DNA of 64,000 bases from Brachybacterium timonense (lineage in GTDB: Bacteria; Actinomycetota; Actinomycetes; Actinomycetales; Dermabacteraceae). Location: positions 895,951 through 959,950 of the forward strand of contig NZ_LT984895.1 in the NCBI RefSeq assembly GCF_900258505.1. Direction: 5' to 3'. Shown in pieces: positions 1 to 9,719 of the stretch; position 1 is the stretch's first letter; each line of letters starts with the position of its first letter. Position numbers and translations under genes: made by a program. Under the pieces are notes generated by a model. That model did no database searches. It worked only from the letters and a program-made list of their open reading frames with translations, and had not been told where the DNA came from.

Positions 1-200
1 CGGTCGCCAACGGCATCGTCGGCGCACTGGGCAAGCTCGGCGACGCCGCCACCAAGCCGCTGGTCGTGCGCCTGGACGGCAACAACGTCGAGGAGGGTCG
101 CAAGATCCTTGCCGACGCCAACCACCCCCTGGTCACCCTGGCCGACACCATGGACGGCGGCGCCGCGAAGGTCGCCGAGCTCGCTGCGAACGGAAAGTGA
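1..200 (+). CDS. sucC: Succinyl-CoA ligase beta subunit, 3' end only
   Basis: The window opens inside this gene; the visible frame encodes the last 65 residues and stops with TGA at 198-200. The tail reads like the C-terminal ligase domain of SucC, including [17 protein letters not shown] followed by an Ala-rich end. SucC forms the ADP/GDP- and succinate-binding half of the TCA-cycle succinyl-CoA ligase. The alpha subunit sucD starts 12 bases downstream, so the two form the usual sucCD operon. The start and ATP-grasp domain lie outside the window. Confidence 0.93.
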   Translation, partial: VANGIVGALGKLGDAATKPLVVRLDGNNVEEGRKILADANHPLVTLADTMDGGAAKVAELAANGK

Positions 201-212
201 ACCGAACCTCCC

Positions 213-1103
213 ATGTCTATCTTTCTTGACGAGAACAGCAAGGTCATCGTCCAGGGCATGACCGGCTCGGAGGGCATGAAGCACTCCCAGCGCATGCTCC
301 ACTCCGGCACCGCCATCGTTGGCGGTGTGAACCCCCGCAAGGCCGGCCAGACCGTGTCCTTCGAGGAGGGCCACGACGTGCCGGTGTTCGGCACCGTCGC
401 TGAGGCGATGGAGGCCACCGGCGCGAACGTCTCGGTGATCTTCGTGCCGCCGAAGTTCGCTAAGGATGCCGCGATCGAGGCGATCGACGCGGGCATCGAA
501 CTGCTGGTGGTCATCACCGAGGGCATCCCGGTCAAGGACACCGCCGAGTTCTTCAACTACGCGCAGGCCAAGGGCGGCACCCGCATCATTGGCCCGAACT
601 GCCCAGGCCTGATCAGCCCCGGCAAGTCCAACGCCGGCATCACGCCGTCGAACATCACCGGCGCCGGCAAGCTGGGCCTGGTCTCCAAGTCCGGCACGCT
701 CACCTACCAGATGATGTACGAGCTGAGCGACATCGGCTTCACCACCTGCATCGGCATCGGCGGAGACCCGGTGATCGGCACCACCCACATCGACGCTCTC
801 GAGGCCTTCGAGAAGGACCCGGAGACCGTCGGTGTCGTCATGATCGGCGAGATCGGCGGCGACGCCGAGGAGCGCGCTGCGAAGTACATCGCGGAGAACA
901 TGACCAAGCCGGTGGTCGGCTACGTCGCGGGCTTCACCGCTCCGGAGGGCAAGACCATGGGCCACGCGGGCGCGATCGTCTCCGGCTCGGCCGGCACTGC
1001 GCAGGCGAAGAAGGAGGCCCTCGAGGCCGCCGGCGTCAAGGTGGGCAAGACCCCCACCGAGACCGCCGAGCTCATGCGCGAGATCATCCGGTCCCAGGCC
1101 TGA
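213..1103 (+). CDS. sucD: Succinyl-CoA ligase alpha subunit
   Basis: A 296-residue protein of normal family length. It catalyses, with SucC, the reversible conversion of succinyl-CoA to succinate with substrate-level phosphorylation in the cytoplasm. The N-terminal CoA-binding Rossmann part (residues 1-125) contains VQGMTGSEG and the sequence [10 protein letters not shown]. The ligase half contains GHAGAIVSG near residue 248, carrying the His that is phosphorylated in this family. ATG start, 12 bases after the sucC stop. A strong GC-rich hairpin follows the stop and probably ends the operon. Confidence 0.97.
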   Translation: MSIFLDENSKVIVQGMTGSEGMKHSQRMLHSGTAIVGGVNPRKAGQTVSFEEGHDVPVFGTVAEAMEATGANVSVIFVPPKFAKDAAIEAIDAGIELLVVITEGIPVKDTAEFFNYAQAKGGTRIIGPNCPGLISPGKSNAGITPSNITGAGKLGLVSKSGTLTYQMMYELSDIGFTTCIGIGGDPVIGTTHIDALEAFEKDPETVGVVMIGEIGGDAEERAAKYIAENMTKPVVGYVAGFTAPEGKTMGHAGAIVSGSAGTAQAKKEALEAAGVKVGKTPTETAELMREIIRSQA

Positions 1104-1114
1104 TCGACCACTCG

Positions 1115-1151
1115 ACGGCGGCCGCTCTCCACGACCGGGGGCGGCCGCCGT
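1115..1151 (+). terminator. Hairpin terminator after sucCD
   Basis: A perfect 11-bp inverted repeat, ACGGCGGCCGC at 1115-1125 and GCGGCCGCCGT at 1141-1151, with a 15-base loop. It starts 11 bases after the sucD stop. There is no T-tract, which is common for actinobacterial terminators. Confidence 0.7.
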
Positions 1152-1263
1152 GGTGTCTCCACGCGGCGACGGTCCGTGCAGGCCCTGCCCTCACTGTCGA
1201 GAGAACAACCGTGACATGACCGCGGATAGACTGCCCTCGGTCTGATGCGAAGGAGGCCGGCTC

Positions 1264-2151
1264 ATGAGCGGCGACCTGATCGACACCACCGAGATGTACC
1301 TCAAGACGGTGTACGAGCTGCGTGAGATGGGGATCGCCCCGATGCGCGCCCGTATCGCTGAGCGCCTCGGTCACTCCGGGCCCACGGTCTCTCAGACTGT
1401 GGCGCGTATGGAACGTGATGGCCTGCTCCGGCTGGGTAGCGGCCGCGTCATCGAACTGACCGATGAGGGCCGACGCACCGCTACCGCTGTAATGCGCAAG
1501 CACCGGCTGGCTGAGCGGCATCTGCTGGACGTGATCGGGCTTGATATTGCGCAGGTGCACGATGAGGCCTGCCGTTGGGAGCACGTCATGAGCCGCGAGG
1601 TCGAAAAGCGCATCGCCGCGGCACTCGCCCCGCCCTACCTCGACCCGTTCGGCAACCCCATTCCCGGTCTGCGCGAGCTGGGTGTTGACCCGCAGGTTGC
1701 CGAAGCATCGATGGGTTCCGATACGCCGACGGACCCCGGGGATTCGACGGGCGAGGATCGTTCGACAGGCGGGGACCGACCGACGGGCGAGGGGGCAGAC
1801 CCCGGGGGTGCTGCCCACGCCATCGCGTCAACTGCCCGTGAGTCTCGCCCATATCTCGAGACCGGCGTCACGCCGCTCGGTAAAGCCTCTGCCAGCGATA
1901 TGCGCCCGCTCACGCGAGCTCTTCATGACGACGGCCCGGTGGACCTGGTGCTCGCCCGCATCGGTGAATGGGCGCAGGCTGACCGCGAACTCCTGGACGA
2001 CATTGCACGTCAGGGCATTCTTCCCGGCACGCACATCCAGGCGCGACGGATCGCTGATGCGATCGTTCTCGAGACCGCTTCGGGGAACAGCCTCGCGCTC
2101 GATGACGTCGCCGCAGGTCAGTTCCTCGTCACCGCGCCGGCCGACGAGTAA
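1264..2151 (+). CDS. DtxR/IdeR-family metal-dependent repressor with long linker insert
   Basis: 295 residues, against about 230 for DtxR/IdeR. The N-terminal winged helix ([32 protein letters not shown]) and the dimerisation/metal domain ([29 protein letters not shown]) match the family closely, including the Cys-x-x-Glu-His of the metal site. The family represses iron (or manganese) uptake genes when Fe2+ is bound. The extra length is a Thr/Asp/Gly-rich, probably disordered stretch at about residues 154-185, before a C-terminal SH3-like region ([10 protein letters not shown]...). ATG at 1264 follows GAAGGAGG at good spacing. It stands alone between sucD and the NlpC/P60 genes. Confidence 0.9.
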   Translation: MSGDLIDTTEMYLKTVYELREMGIAPMRARIAERLGHSGPTVSQTVARMERDGLLRLGSGRVIELTDEGRRTATAVMRKHRLAERHLLDVIGLDIAQVHDEACRWEHVMSREVEKRIAAALAPPYLDPFGNPIPGLRELGVDPQVAEASMGSDTPTDPGDSTGEDRSTGGDRPTGEGADPGGAAHAIASTARESRPYLETGVTPLGKASASDMRPLTRALHDDGPVDLVLARIGEWAQADRELLDDIARQGILPGTHIQARRIADAIVLETASGNSLALDDVAAGQFLVTAPADE

Positions 2152-2157
2152 AGCCCA

Positions 2158-2220
2158 GGTCAAACCTTGCTCAGAACATCTTCGTAGCCCTCGGATCGGG
2201 CCGGGGGTCCTCCTAAAGTT
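2158..2220 (+). promoter_or_regulatory. Upstream element shared with second NlpC/P60 gene (copy 1)
   Basis: GGTCAA at 2158-2163 and CCTCCTAAAGT from 2209, followed by TGTAG. The same two blocks, 51 bases apart start to start, occur at 3428-3490 before the second NlpC/P60 gene. The conserved spacing points to a promoter and/or regulator site; which one is not clear. TAAAGT could be a -10 box. The intervening bases differ. Confidence 0.45.
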
Positions 2221-2332
2221 GTAGCCGTGCCTGGCAGACGAGCCCGGCATGACCTGCCCGGAAGCCCCGAGAACGCGCCGGATACAAGGTCTGCGATTCG
2301 AGCAAGGCGTGAACGGGGCCGGGAGCTCAACT

Positions 2333-3187
2333 GTGTCGAAGTCTGTGAAGAACACGCACCGTCGCCAGATGCGCACCGTCACCCCCATCGTCCGCAGCCG
2401 CCGCTTCGCCGCCAGCGCCGCGGTGGCCTTGGGGATGATGGCCACCGGTGGCTCTGTTGCCACCGCTGACTCCGGCTCCGACGCTGCTCCTCAGGCTGAG
2501 GGCCCTGCCTCCTCCGTGATCCCTGCCGCCTCTGCAGACGCCGTCACCATTCCTGGCGCGCAGTCGCAGGCTGTTGAGGGTGCTGATACCGCTTTGGCGC
2601 CCACTGCCGGCGCGATCTCCGTCGCTGCCCCTGAGGTGTTCGAGGATGACGAGCAGGACTCCTCGGAGACCCGCTCGGAGGATTCGCGCTCGAGCCGCTC
2701 CTCGGAGACCCGCTCGGAGGATTCGCGCTCGAGCCGCTCCTCGACGCGATCCGACCGCAGTGACGATTCCGACGATGAGCACGATCGCGCGGGTAAGAAG
2801 TCGTCGTCTCGTCAGAAGGACTCGGAGGAGAGCTCCTCCACCGGTGGTGCCCGTGGCAGCAGCATCGTGTCGACTGCCCGCAATCAGCTGGGCAGCCGCT
2901 ACGTGCTCGGCGCGTCCTCCCCGGGCCGTGGCTTTGACTGCTCCGGCCTGGTGCACTGGGTTTACGCCCAGCACGGCATCTCCACGCCCCGCACCTCCGG
3001 GCAGATCGCCAGCGCGGGCCGCTGGATCTCCCGTTCCGAGGCTCGCCCCGGCGACATCGTCGTGTGGTCCGGTCACGTCGGGATCTACGCGGGAGACGGC
3101 AAGGTCATCGATGCCTCGAGCTCGCGCCGCGTCGTGATGGAGCGCTCCATCTGGGGATCCCCGAAGGGCTTCGTCACCTACCGCTGA
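2333..3187 (+). CDS. Secreted NlpC/P60 cell-wall endopeptidase (copy 1)
   Basis: 284 residues from GTG 2333, chosen because the next gene begins with the same MSK-VKNTHRR-MRTVTP sequence. An ATG in frame at 2249 would add a non-conserved leader. The N-terminus is a signal peptide with a long basic region (hydrophobic core about 29-44, cut near VATA/DS). It is followed by an Ala/Pro stretch, a Ser/Arg/Glu/Asp-rich low-complexity linker (about 105-165) with a 13-residue tandem repeat, and a C-terminal NlpC/P60 domain. The catalytic Cys is residue 203 (FDCSG) and His is 248 (GHVGIY). The usual third polar position reads Asp in VIDAS. NlpC/P60 enzymes cut the D-Glu to diamino-acid bond in peptidoglycan stems. 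Paralogue of the following gene; probably a tandem duplication. Confidence 0.88.
   Translation: MSKSVKNTHRRQMRTVTPIVRSRRFAASAAVALGMMATGGSVATADSGSDAAPQAEGPASSVIPAASADAVTIPGAQSQAVEGADTALAPTAGAISVAAPEVFEDDEQDSSETRSEDSRSSRSSETRSEDSRSSRSSTRSDRSDDSDDEHDRAGKKSSSRQKDSEESSSTGGARGSSIVSTARNQLGSRYVLGASSPGRGFDCSGLVHWVYAQHGISTPRTSGQIASAGRWISRSEARPGDIVVWSGHVGIYAGDGKVIDASSSRRVVMERSIWGSPKGFVTYR
2660..2737 (+). repeat. Two tandem 39-bp repeats in NlpC/P60 linker
   Basis: Two adjacent identical-looking 39-bp units (2660-2698, 2699-2737), each encoding a 13-residue Ser/Glu/Arg/Asp block (SETRSEDSRSSRS). Being in frame and multiple of three, copy number can change linker length without breaking the protein. Confidence 0.85.
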
Positions 3188-3427
3188 TCCGGAGGTGTGC
3201 ACGGTCGTGTATGCACACGGCTGAGCACATGGACATTCCACGCAAGGCCGTCACCGTGAGGTGGCGGCCTCTCGCGTGCGTGCAGGCGCGTGCAGGGGAC
3301 GAGGGGCCACCCGCAGGTGTGGATGCAGCCACCCGCTGTCGCCGCGATACGTGCATGCCTCCGCTGCGGCACCTGTCACCGTGCAGGGAAAGACACGGTG
3401 AGTTCCGGTGCAGCTGAGTAAAAACAG

Positions 3428-3490
3428 GGTCAAGCTCTGCCCCAGATACCTCCGGATCACTGGGTGAGCCGCTCGCCCCCTCCTAAAGTC
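3428..3490 (+). promoter_or_regulatory. Upstream element shared with first NlpC/P60 gene (copy 2)
   Basis: GGTCAA at 3428-3433 and CCTCCTAAAGT from 3479, followed by CGTATG, with the same 51-base spacing as copy 1. It lies in the 404-base gap 3188-3591, in which I see no gene, RNA or other clear structure. Confidence 0.45.
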
Positions 3491-3591
3491 GTATGCGCCC
3501 CGGGCGGAATGCCTGGGTTGCCCCGTCCGGTGACGCACCGGATGTGGATGGACCGGACTTGTGACGACGTGACGACCGCAGGAGCAGATAA

Positions 3592-4512
3592 GTGTCGAAG
3601 CCAGTGAAGAACACGCATCGCCGCGCGATGCGCACCGTCACCCCCGCTGTGCGCGCAGGGCGTTTCGCAGCAGGTGCTGCCATGTCACTGGGCATTCTCG
3701 TCACCGGCTCCGCTGCGGCTACCGCCGAAGGGAAGGCCGACGCTGCCCCTCAGGCTGATTCCGCCGCCTCCGCCGTGATCCCGGCGATCTCCGCCGAGGC
3801 TGTCGCGATCCCCGCCGCGGTCACCGATGCCGCGAAGGATGCCCCCAGCCTCGCGCTCGCCCCCGCTGCCGGTGCGATCTCGGTCTCCGCCCCGGCTCCG
3901 GAACCTGAGCCGGAGCCTGCTGATTCCTCCACAGAGGATTCCACCGACGAGTCCGAGAGCTCCACGCAGACGCGCTCGTCCACGGACCAGGCAAGCCGCT
4001 CTGAGCGTCGCTCGAGCCGCTCCGACAGCTCGAACAACGACAACTCCACCGAGACGAACCGCTCCTCCCGCGAGCGGTCCTCGAATGAGCGTGACCGGTC
4101 TGACGCTGACGACTCCGGCCGCAAGAAGAACAAGAAGCAGGAATCCTCCGACTCCTCTGATTCCGGCATCTCGCCCGGCAAGGGCTCCTCGATCCTGGCC
4201 ACTGCCCGCTCCGGCATCGGTGTTCCGTACGTGTACGGCGGATCGAGCCCCTCGGGCTGGGACTGCTCCGGCTTCGTGAAGTGGGTCTACGCTCAGCACG
4301 GCATCAGCCTCCCGCATGGAGCAGGCGCCCAGGTCGCCGGTGCGAAGCGGATCTCCCGCTCCGAAGCCCGCCCCGGCGACCTCGTCTACAAGCCCGGCCA
4401 CATCGGCATCTACGCTGGCGGCAACAAGTTCGTCGACGCCGGCAACAAGCGCGTGGACACCTCCGAGCGCAAGATCTACTCCGGCAACTGGAGCTTCTAC
4501 CGCGTCGGCTGA
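3592..4512 (+). CDS. Secreted NlpC/P60 cell-wall endopeptidase (copy 2)
   Basis: 306 residues from GTG 3592, preceded by GCAGGAG. Same architecture as the upstream paralogue: signal peptide (cut near ATAEG), Ala-rich segment, Pro/Glu repeat PEPEPEPA, a long Ser/Thr/Asp/Glu/Arg-rich linker (about 110-195), then an NlpC/P60 domain. The catalytic Cys is residue 225 (WDCSG) and His is 270 (GHIGIY); Asp (FVDAG) sits at the third position as in copy 1. The linkers of the two copies diverge while the ends stay close, as expected after duplication with linker drift. Predicted role is peptidoglycan remodelling, for example daughter-cell separation. Confidence 0.88.
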   Translation: MSKPVKNTHRRAMRTVTPAVRAGRFAAGAAMSLGILVTGSAAATAEGKADAAPQADSAASAVIPAISAEAVAIPAAVTDAAKDAPSLALAPAAGAISVSAPAPEPEPEPADSSTEDSTDESESSTQTRSSTDQASRSERRSSRSDSSNNDNSTETNRSSRERSSNERDRSDADDSGRKKNKKQESSDSSDSGISPGKGSSILATARSGIGVPYVYGGSSPSGWDCSGFVKWVYAQHGISLPHGAGAQVAGAKRISRSEARPGDLVYKPGHIGIYAGGNKFVDAGNKRVDTSERKIYSGNWSFYRVG

Positions 4513-4560
4513 CCCCTTCGGGTCGCTCACGGTCAGCCTCTGACCACCCCCGCGTCCCCA

Positions 4561-4592
4561 CGACAGCCCTGCACACTGGTGCAGGGCTGTCG
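4561..4592 (+). terminator. Hairpin terminator after NlpC/P60 copy 2
   Basis: Perfect 14-bp inverted repeat, CGACAGCCCTGCAC at 4561-4574 and GTGCAGGGCTGTCG at 4579-4592, with a 4-base loop (ACTG). It is 48 bases after the stop. Confidence 0.8.
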
Positions 4593-4721
4593 CGCGTCCC
4601 GGCGTCCGGGCGTCGTCGAGTGGCTCCGGGCCATCGCAGGCTGTAGCCAGATCAGGCAACCGAGCCATCACCCCAGTGGCGGGCTGCGATATGCAGGTGC
4701 TTCAGCACCGTCCGCTACCGT

Positions 4722-5573
4722 GTGCGCGTGGCCATCCTGCGTGATCTCCTCGCAGTGCTGCTCGCACTCGGTGCGACAGCGCTCGCGGCACTGTGGATTC
4801 CCGCCGTGTGGGTGCAGCACAACATCGTCGATGAACAGGGGTTCCTTGCGATCGTCGCGCCCCTTGCCGATGATGCCCGCTTCCAGCGAACCCTCACCGA
4901 CCCCGCCGTCGACCAGGTGCTCGGCGATGAACGAGTCCCGCCCATCGTCGCCGATACCCTGACCCCGATCGCGAAGGATCAGGCTTCTCAACTCACCGGC
5001 ACCGACATGTACGCCTCCCTGTGGACCTCAGCAATGCGCGAGTTCCACGATGCCGTGTTCACCCCGGGCGCATCGGATGTGCAGGTGGATCTCATGCCCG
5101 CCGTGGAACGCATTCTGAGCGGTGCCGAGGATGCGCTACCGGTCCGCGTCTCCCTGCCACGGCCGGACAACGCGACGGTGACCCTTGCCCGGATCCCCGA
5201 TGTGCCGCTGCTGCCTCGCGCAGCGCAGCTCGCCCCCTGGGCATCACGCCTGCTTCCGGGGGCGTTGATCGCCGCTGCACTGTCCCTGCTGCTGGCACGG
5301 CGCCGCACCATGATGCTCCTGCTGCTCGGCATCGGCGCGATCGCGGCGGGCATCGCCGTGCAGATGCTTGGCGCACGCATCAGTGATCTGGTGCCCGACA
5401 GCGTGGACCAGACCGTGTTCGTCGGCCCGATCGTGCAGGTGCTCGAGCAACGCTTCAGCGCCGGCGTCACCGACCAGTCTGTATGGCTGTTCGGCGCAGG
5501 CGCTGTGCTCACCGCCCTGGGAATCGCCGTGATCGTGATCAGGCGGTTGCGCGCGACCCGAGAGCCTGCGTGA
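4722..5573 (+). CDS. Membrane protein of unknown function
   Basis: 283 residues from GTG 4722 (a second GTG is at 4728). One N-terminal membrane segment (about 6-28) is followed by an extracytoplasmic region of about 150 residues with acidic stretches, then three likely membrane segments (about 178-193, 197-217 and 254-272) and a basic tail. I do not recognise a named domain. Two-or-more-segment proteins of this layout are common as actinobacterial hypothetical membrane proteins. The last 35 bases overlap the end of hutG on the other strand. Confidence 0.7.
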   Translation: MRVAILRDLLAVLLALGATALAALWIPAVWVQHNIVDEQGFLAIVAPLADDARFQRTLTDPAVDQVLGDERVPPIVADTLTPIAKDQASQLTGTDMYASLWTSAMREFHDAVFTPGASDVQVDLMPAVERILSGAEDALPVRVSLPRPDNATVTLARIPDVPLLPRAAQLAPWASRLLPGALIAAALSLLLARRRTMMLLLLGIGAIAAGIAVQMLGARISDLVPDSVDQTVFVGPIVQVLEQRFSAGVTDQSVWLFGAGAVLTALGIAVIVIRRLRATREPA

Positions 5574-6588
5574 GAGCGAGATCAATCAGGCGCGCCGCCG
5601 TGCGCGCGGTGCGCTGATCCTGATCCAGGTGCGGGTTCAGCTCCACCACATCCAGTACCGCGAGCGTGCCTGTTTTCGCCGCAGTGCTGACCGCGAGGGC
5701 GATCAGGCCGGGATCAACACCCAGGCCCGCCGGTGCACTCACCCCGGGCGCTACCGAGGCCGGCAGCACATCGAGATCGATCGACAAATGCAGCACGTCG
5801 AGGCCTGCACAGAACTGCTCGACGAACTCGATCACCGCGGGTGCGCCGCCGCGCAACACCTCCAAATCGGTCATCCAGCGCGTACCGATCTGCTGAGCCC
5901 GCTCGAACAGCACACCGGTATTCGACGGTTCGGCGATGCCCAGCACGGCGTACTGCAGCGTACGCCCTTGCTCCTGCTCGGCACAGGCCATCTGCCAGAA
6001 CGGGGTGCCGGAGGTCGGGCGGGGTGCCTCGCGCAGATCAAAGTGCGCATCAAGGTTCAGCACGCCCACGCGGGGGCGCGGCCGCGCGGTGGAGAGCCGA
6101 CGGCTCGCCTGCAGCCCCTGGTACGTGGCCCAGGCGGTCTCGTGTCCGCCGCCCAGCACGATCGTGAACAGGTTCCCGGGGGTATCGAGGGCCGCGGTGA
6201 TGCGATCGGCCGCCTGTGCCTGCCCGCTTTCGAGAGCCTCGCCGACGGTCACGGCGTCACCGTGGTCGAGCAGGCGCACTGACCCGTCGGCGCAGGGACC
6301 ATGCAGGGCAAGCGGGGACAGAGCTCGGCGCAGTGCCTCCGGCCCATTGGCTGCACCGACGCGGCCCGCATTACGACGCACCCCCTCGTCACTGCGGAAA
6401 CCGACCAGCGCCACATGGGGCGCATCGACCGCATGGCCACGGCCTGCATTGGCCGCGTCGGCGATGCGCTGATGCCAGCGGGCGTGCTCGGGGCCGTCGC
6501 CGTCGATGCGGCCCGTCCATGGGGAGGAAGCCCGCGCGGTGGGGTTCTGGTCGGAGACGGCGGGGGAGGAGTCGGGCAGTGCAGTCAT
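5539..6588 (-). CDS. hutG: Formimidoylglutamase
   Basis: 349 residues, arginase/ureohydrolase fold. It hydrolyses N-formimidoyl-L-glutamate to glutamate and formamide, the last step of the Hut pathway. Manganese-binding motifs are visible: GGGHE near residue 149, DAHFDLR near 187, and SIDLDVLP near 284. The first 35 residues or so are a non-conserved extension, so a downstream start is possible. It is divergent from hutU, with 167 bases between them holding a palindrome. Identity as formimidoylglutamase rather than agmatinase or arginase rests on the hut neighbours. Confidence 0.92.
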   Translation of the reverse strand: MTALPDSSPAVSDQNPTARASSPWTGRIDGDGPEHARWHQRIADAANAGRGHAVDAPHVALVGFRSDEGVRRNAGRVGAANGPEALRRALSPLALHGPCADGSVRLLDHGDAVTVGEALESGQAQAADRITAALDTPGNLFTIVLGGGHETAWATYQGLQASRRLSTARPRPRVGVLNLDAHFDLREAPRPTSGTPFWQMACAEQEQGRTLQYAVLGIAEPSNTGVLFERAQQIGTRWMTDLEVLRGGAPAVIEFVEQFCAGLDVLHLSIDLDVLPASVAPGVSAPAGLGVDPGLIALAVSTAAKTGTLAVLDVVELNPHLDQDQRTARTAARLIDLALTQALGSRATA

Positions 6589-6659
6589 GCCGCCACCGTA
6601 AAGGCCGCAGGCGAGCGATGGTGATGATCGCGTGTGCCGTGGCCCCGCACAGCGCGCTC

Positions 6660-6681
6660 GGCGTCCGGAATCCTGGACGCC
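6660..6681. promoter_or_regulatory. Palindrome between hutG and hutU, candidate operator
   Basis: Inverted repeat GGCGTCC (6660-6666) and GGACGCC (6675-6681), separated by 8 bases, in the only non-coding stretch between the divergent hutG and hutUI genes. Its position suits a regulator acting on both promoters. No hut regulator gene is in the window. Confidence 0.4.
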
Positions 6682-6755
6682 ACCCTGTGTGGATCGATGC
6701 CTGTGCGCCCGCCCGCATGGTTCCCTGGGCAGACCCCGTCCTGAAGGAGAACGAC

Positions 6756-8444
6756 ATGACCCTGCCCGGAGCCCGCCCCGTCCGCGCCCCGCGCGGCACC
6801 GACCTGCACGCGAAGACCTGGCAGACAGAGGCTCCGCTGCGCATGCTCATGAACAACCTCGACCCCGAGGTGGCCGAGCGCCCCGATGATCTCGTCGTCT
6901 ACGGCGGCACCGGCCGCGCCGCCCGCTCCTGGGCCGCCTTTGACGCGATCGTCGAGACGCTGAAGGACCTCGAGGCCGACGAGACGCTGCTGGTGCAGTC
7001 CGGCAAGCCCGTCGGCGTACTGCGCACCCACGAGTGGGCGCCGCGCGTGCTGATCGCCAACTCCAACCTGGTCGGCGACTGGGCCACCTGGCCCGAGTTC
7101 CGCCGCCTCGAGGCCGAGGGTCTGATGATGTACGGCCAGATGACGGCCGGTTCCTGGATCTACATCGCCACCCAGGGCATCCTGCAGGGCACCTTCGAGA
7201 CCTTCGCCGCCGTCGCCACGAAGCGCTTCGGCGGGACGTTGGCCGGAACCATCACTCTGACCGGCGGTTGCGGCGGCATGGGCGGCGCCCAGCCCCTGGC
7301 GGTCACCCTCAACGATGGCGTCTGCCTGATCGCGGACGTGGACCGCGCACGTCTGGAGCGCCGCGTCGCCAAGCGCTACCTGCATGAGATCGCCGACGAC
7401 CTCGAGGACGCCATCGCCCGGGCCAACGCTGCCAAGGCCGAGAAGCGCGGCCTGTCCATCGGCATCGTCGGCAACGCCGCCGAGGTCTTCCCGGCGCTGC
7501 TGGAGCGCCACCGCGCCGGCGACATCTCCATCGACGTGGTCACCGACCAGACCTCCGCCCACGACCCGCTCAGCTACCTGCCGCTCGAGATCGGCGTCGA
7601 GGACTGGCAGCGTGAGGCCCAGGCCGACCCTGACACCTTCACCAAGAAGTCCCGCGAGTCGATGGCCCGCCAGGTGCAGGCCATGGTCGAGTTCCAGGAT
7701 GAGGGCGCCGAGGTGTTCGACTACGGCAACTCGATCCGCGACGAGGCCCGCCACGCCGGCTATGACCGTGCCTTCGCCTTCCCAGGCTTTGTCCCCGCCT
7801 ACATCCGCCCGCTGTTCTGCGAGGGCCTCGGGCCCTTCCGCTGGGTGGCCCTCTCGGGCGACCCCGAGGACATCAAGGTCACCGATGCGGCGCTGAAGGA
7901 GCTGTTCCCCGAGAACGAGCACCTGCACCGCTGGCTGGATGCCGCCGGCGAGTACGTCGAGTTCGAGGGCCTGCCGGCGCGGATCTGCTGGCTCGGCTAC
8001 GGTGAGCGCCACCAGGCTGGCCTGCTGTTCAACCGGCTGGTGGCCGAGGGGAAGGTGAAAGCCCCGATCGTCATCGGCCGTGACCACCTCGATTCCGGAT
8101 CCGTCGCCTCCCCGTACCGCGAGACAGAGGGCATGCTCGATGGCTCCGATGCGATCGCCGACTGGCCGTTGCTGAACGCTCTGACCTCCACCAGCTCCGG
8201 CGCCACCTGGGTGTCGATCCACCACGGCGGCGGTGTGGGCATCGGCCGCTCCATCCACGCCGGCCAGGTGGGCGTGGCCGACGGCACCGAGCTGGCCGCC
8301 CAGAAGCTGGAGCGCCTGCTCACCAACGACCCGGGCATGGGCGTGATCCGTCACGTGGACGCCGGCTACACGCGCGCCGCCGAGGTCGCCACCGAGCGCG
8401 GCGTGCGGGTGCCGATGGAGCCTCGACTGAGGGACGCCCAGTGA
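6756..8444 (+). CDS. hutU: Urocanate hydratase
   Basis: 562 residues from ATG 6756, with GAAGGAG eight bases upstream; the open frame extends further 5' but that part is not conserved. It converts urocanate to imidazolone-propionate using NAD+ as electrophile. The family signatures are visible: [13 protein letters not shown] near the start, [40 protein letters not shown], and at the C-terminus [19 protein letters not shown]. Length is normal (about 550-560). It overlaps hutI by four bases (GTGA), so the two are translationally coupled. Confidence 0.97.
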   Translation: MTLPGARPVRAPRGTDLHAKTWQTEAPLRMLMNNLDPEVAERPDDLVVYGGTGRAARSWAAFDAIVETLKDLEADETLLVQSGKPVGVLRTHEWAPRVLIANSNLVGDWATWPEFRRLEAEGLMMYGQMTAGSWIYIATQGILQGTFETFAAVATKRFGGTLAGTITLTGGCGGMGGAQPLAVTLNDGVCLIADVDRARLERRVAKRYLHEIADDLEDAIARANAAKAEKRGLSIGIVGNAAEVFPALLERHRAGDISIDVVTDQTSAHDPLSYLPLEIGVEDWQREAQADPDTFTKKSRESMARQVQAMVEFQDEGAEVFDYGNSIRDEARHAGYDRAFAFPGFVPAYIRPLFCEGLGPFRWVALSGDPEDIKVTDAALKELFPENEHLHRWLDAAGEYVEFEGLPARICWLGYGERHQAGLLFNRLVAEGKVKAPIVIGRDHLDSGSVASPYRETEGMLDGSDAIADWPLLNALTSTSSGATWVSIHHGGGVGIGRSIHAGQVGVADGTELAAQKLERLLTNDPGMGVIRHVDAGYTRAAEVATERGVRVPMEPRLRDAQ

Positions 8445-9709
8445 CTACGACACTGCTCACCGGCATCAGCGAGCTGTGGACCTTCGACCCTGCCCTCGAG
8501 GAACCAGGGGAGCGGGGTGCGGCCGACGGGCAGGTGCTGCACGACGCCGCGGTCGTCATCGACGGCGACCGCATCGCCTGGACCGGCCCGGCCGCGCAGG
8601 CGCCGGACGCGGATGAACGTCATGATCTGGGCGGGCGCGCGGTGCTGCCCGGCTGGGTCGACTCCCATTCACACCTGGTCTTCGCCGGTGACCGCTCCGC
8701 AGAGTTCGAAGCCCGCATGGCAGGTGAGTCCTACGCCGCAGGCGGTATCCAGGTCACCACCGATGCCACCCGGGCCGCGTCCGACGAGGCCCTGCGTGCT
8801 CTCGTGCTGGCACGGATCGCTGAGGCTCGCCGCGGCGGCACCACGTGCCTGGAGACCAAGACCGGCTACGGGTTGACGCTCGAGCAGGAGAAGCGGGCCG
8901 CGCAGCTGCTCGCAGACCTCGTGGCCGAGGGAGAACTCGATGAGGCGACCTACCTCGGCGCACACCTGGTGCCCGCCGAGTTCGACGGCCGTGACGGACG
9001 GCCGGGTGCGGATGCGTACGTGGACCTTGCCGCCGGGGACATGCTGCAGGCGGTGCTGCCGTTCGTACGCTGGGCTGACGTGTTCTGTGAGAACGGCGCC
9101 TTCGATGTCGCACAGTCCCGACGGGTCCTCGAGGCTGCGCGCGAGGCCGGGTTGGGTCTGCGTGTGCACGGCCACCAGATCGAGCGCAGCGGTGGCGTCA
9201 CCGTGGCCTGCGACCTGCAGGCCGCCAGCGTTGACCACCTCAATGCCATGACGGGCGAGGACATCGAAGCGCTTGCGGCAACCGCGCAGCGCCCCGTCGT
9301 CCCCACCGGCGATGGGCTGCTGGATGCGCAGCACGGCCCCACGGTCGCCACCGTGCTGCCCGCCTGCGACCTGTCCACACGGGCCCCGCTCGCCCCGGCA
9401 CGCGAGCTCCTCGACGCCGGGGCGCACCTGGCGATCGCCTCGAACTGCAACCCCGGCACCAGCTACACCTCGTCGATGACCTTCTGCGTGGGCACTGCCG
9501 TGCTGCAGATGCGGCTGAGCCTCGCCGAGGCGATCCGTGCCGCCACCCGCGGTGGAGCGCTTGCCCTGCGGCGCAGCGACGTGGGGCATCTCGGCGTCGG
9601 CGCGCGAGCCGACCTGCATGTGCTCGATGCGCCTGCCGCGATCCACCTGGCCTACCGGCCCGGCATGCCGCTGACCCATCGCGTGCTGCGCGCTGGGACG
9701 GCGGTCTGA
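8441..9709 (+). CDS. hutI: Imidazolonepropionase
   Basis: 422 residues from GTG 8441, which overlaps the hutU stop (GTGA). It is a zinc amidohydrolase opening imidazolone-propionate to formimidoyl-glutamate. Visible features: metal-binding [12 protein letters not shown] (about residues 72-83), [13 protein letters not shown], the GHQIERSGG region with a metal-ligand His, and [13 protein letters not shown]. Length is close to family norm. Third enzyme of the Hut pathway; hutH follows after a 347-base gap. Confidence 0.95.
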   Translation: MTTTLLTGISELWTFDPALEEPGERGAADGQVLHDAAVVIDGDRIAWTGPAAQAPDADERHDLGGRAVLPGWVDSHSHLVFAGDRSAEFEARMAGESYAAGGIQVTTDATRAASDEALRALVLARIAEARRGGTTCLETKTGYGLTLEQEKRAAQLLADLVAEGELDEATYLGAHLVPAEFDGRDGRPGADAYVDLAAGDMLQAVLPFVRWADVFCENGAFDVAQSRRVLEAAREAGLGLRVHGHQIERSGGVTVACDLQAASVDHLNAMTGEDIEALAATAQRPVVPTGDGLLDAQHGPTVATVLPACDLSTRAPLAPARELLDAGAHLAIASNCNPGTSYTSSMTFCVGTAVLQMRLSLAEAIRAATRGGALALRRSDVGHLGVGARADLHVLDAPAAIHLAYRPGMPLTHRVLRAGTAV

Positions 9710-9719
9710 TCTGAGGGTC

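Noticed and set aside
2150..2332. Possible c-di-AMP (ydaO) riboswitch before NlpC/P60 genes
   Set aside because: Such riboswitches often precede actinobacterial wall hydrolases, but I could not find the conserved core here or before copy 2; only short shared blocks are seen. A covariance-model search would decide.
5629..6282. Plus-strand frame inside hutG
   Set aside because: Shadow frame; composition is Arg/His/Ala-rich without domain and hutG motifs on the other strand are clear.
6216..6755. Extended N-terminus of hutU
   Set aside because: It overlaps hutG in the opposite strand and resembles no HutU; ATG 6756 has a strong SD.
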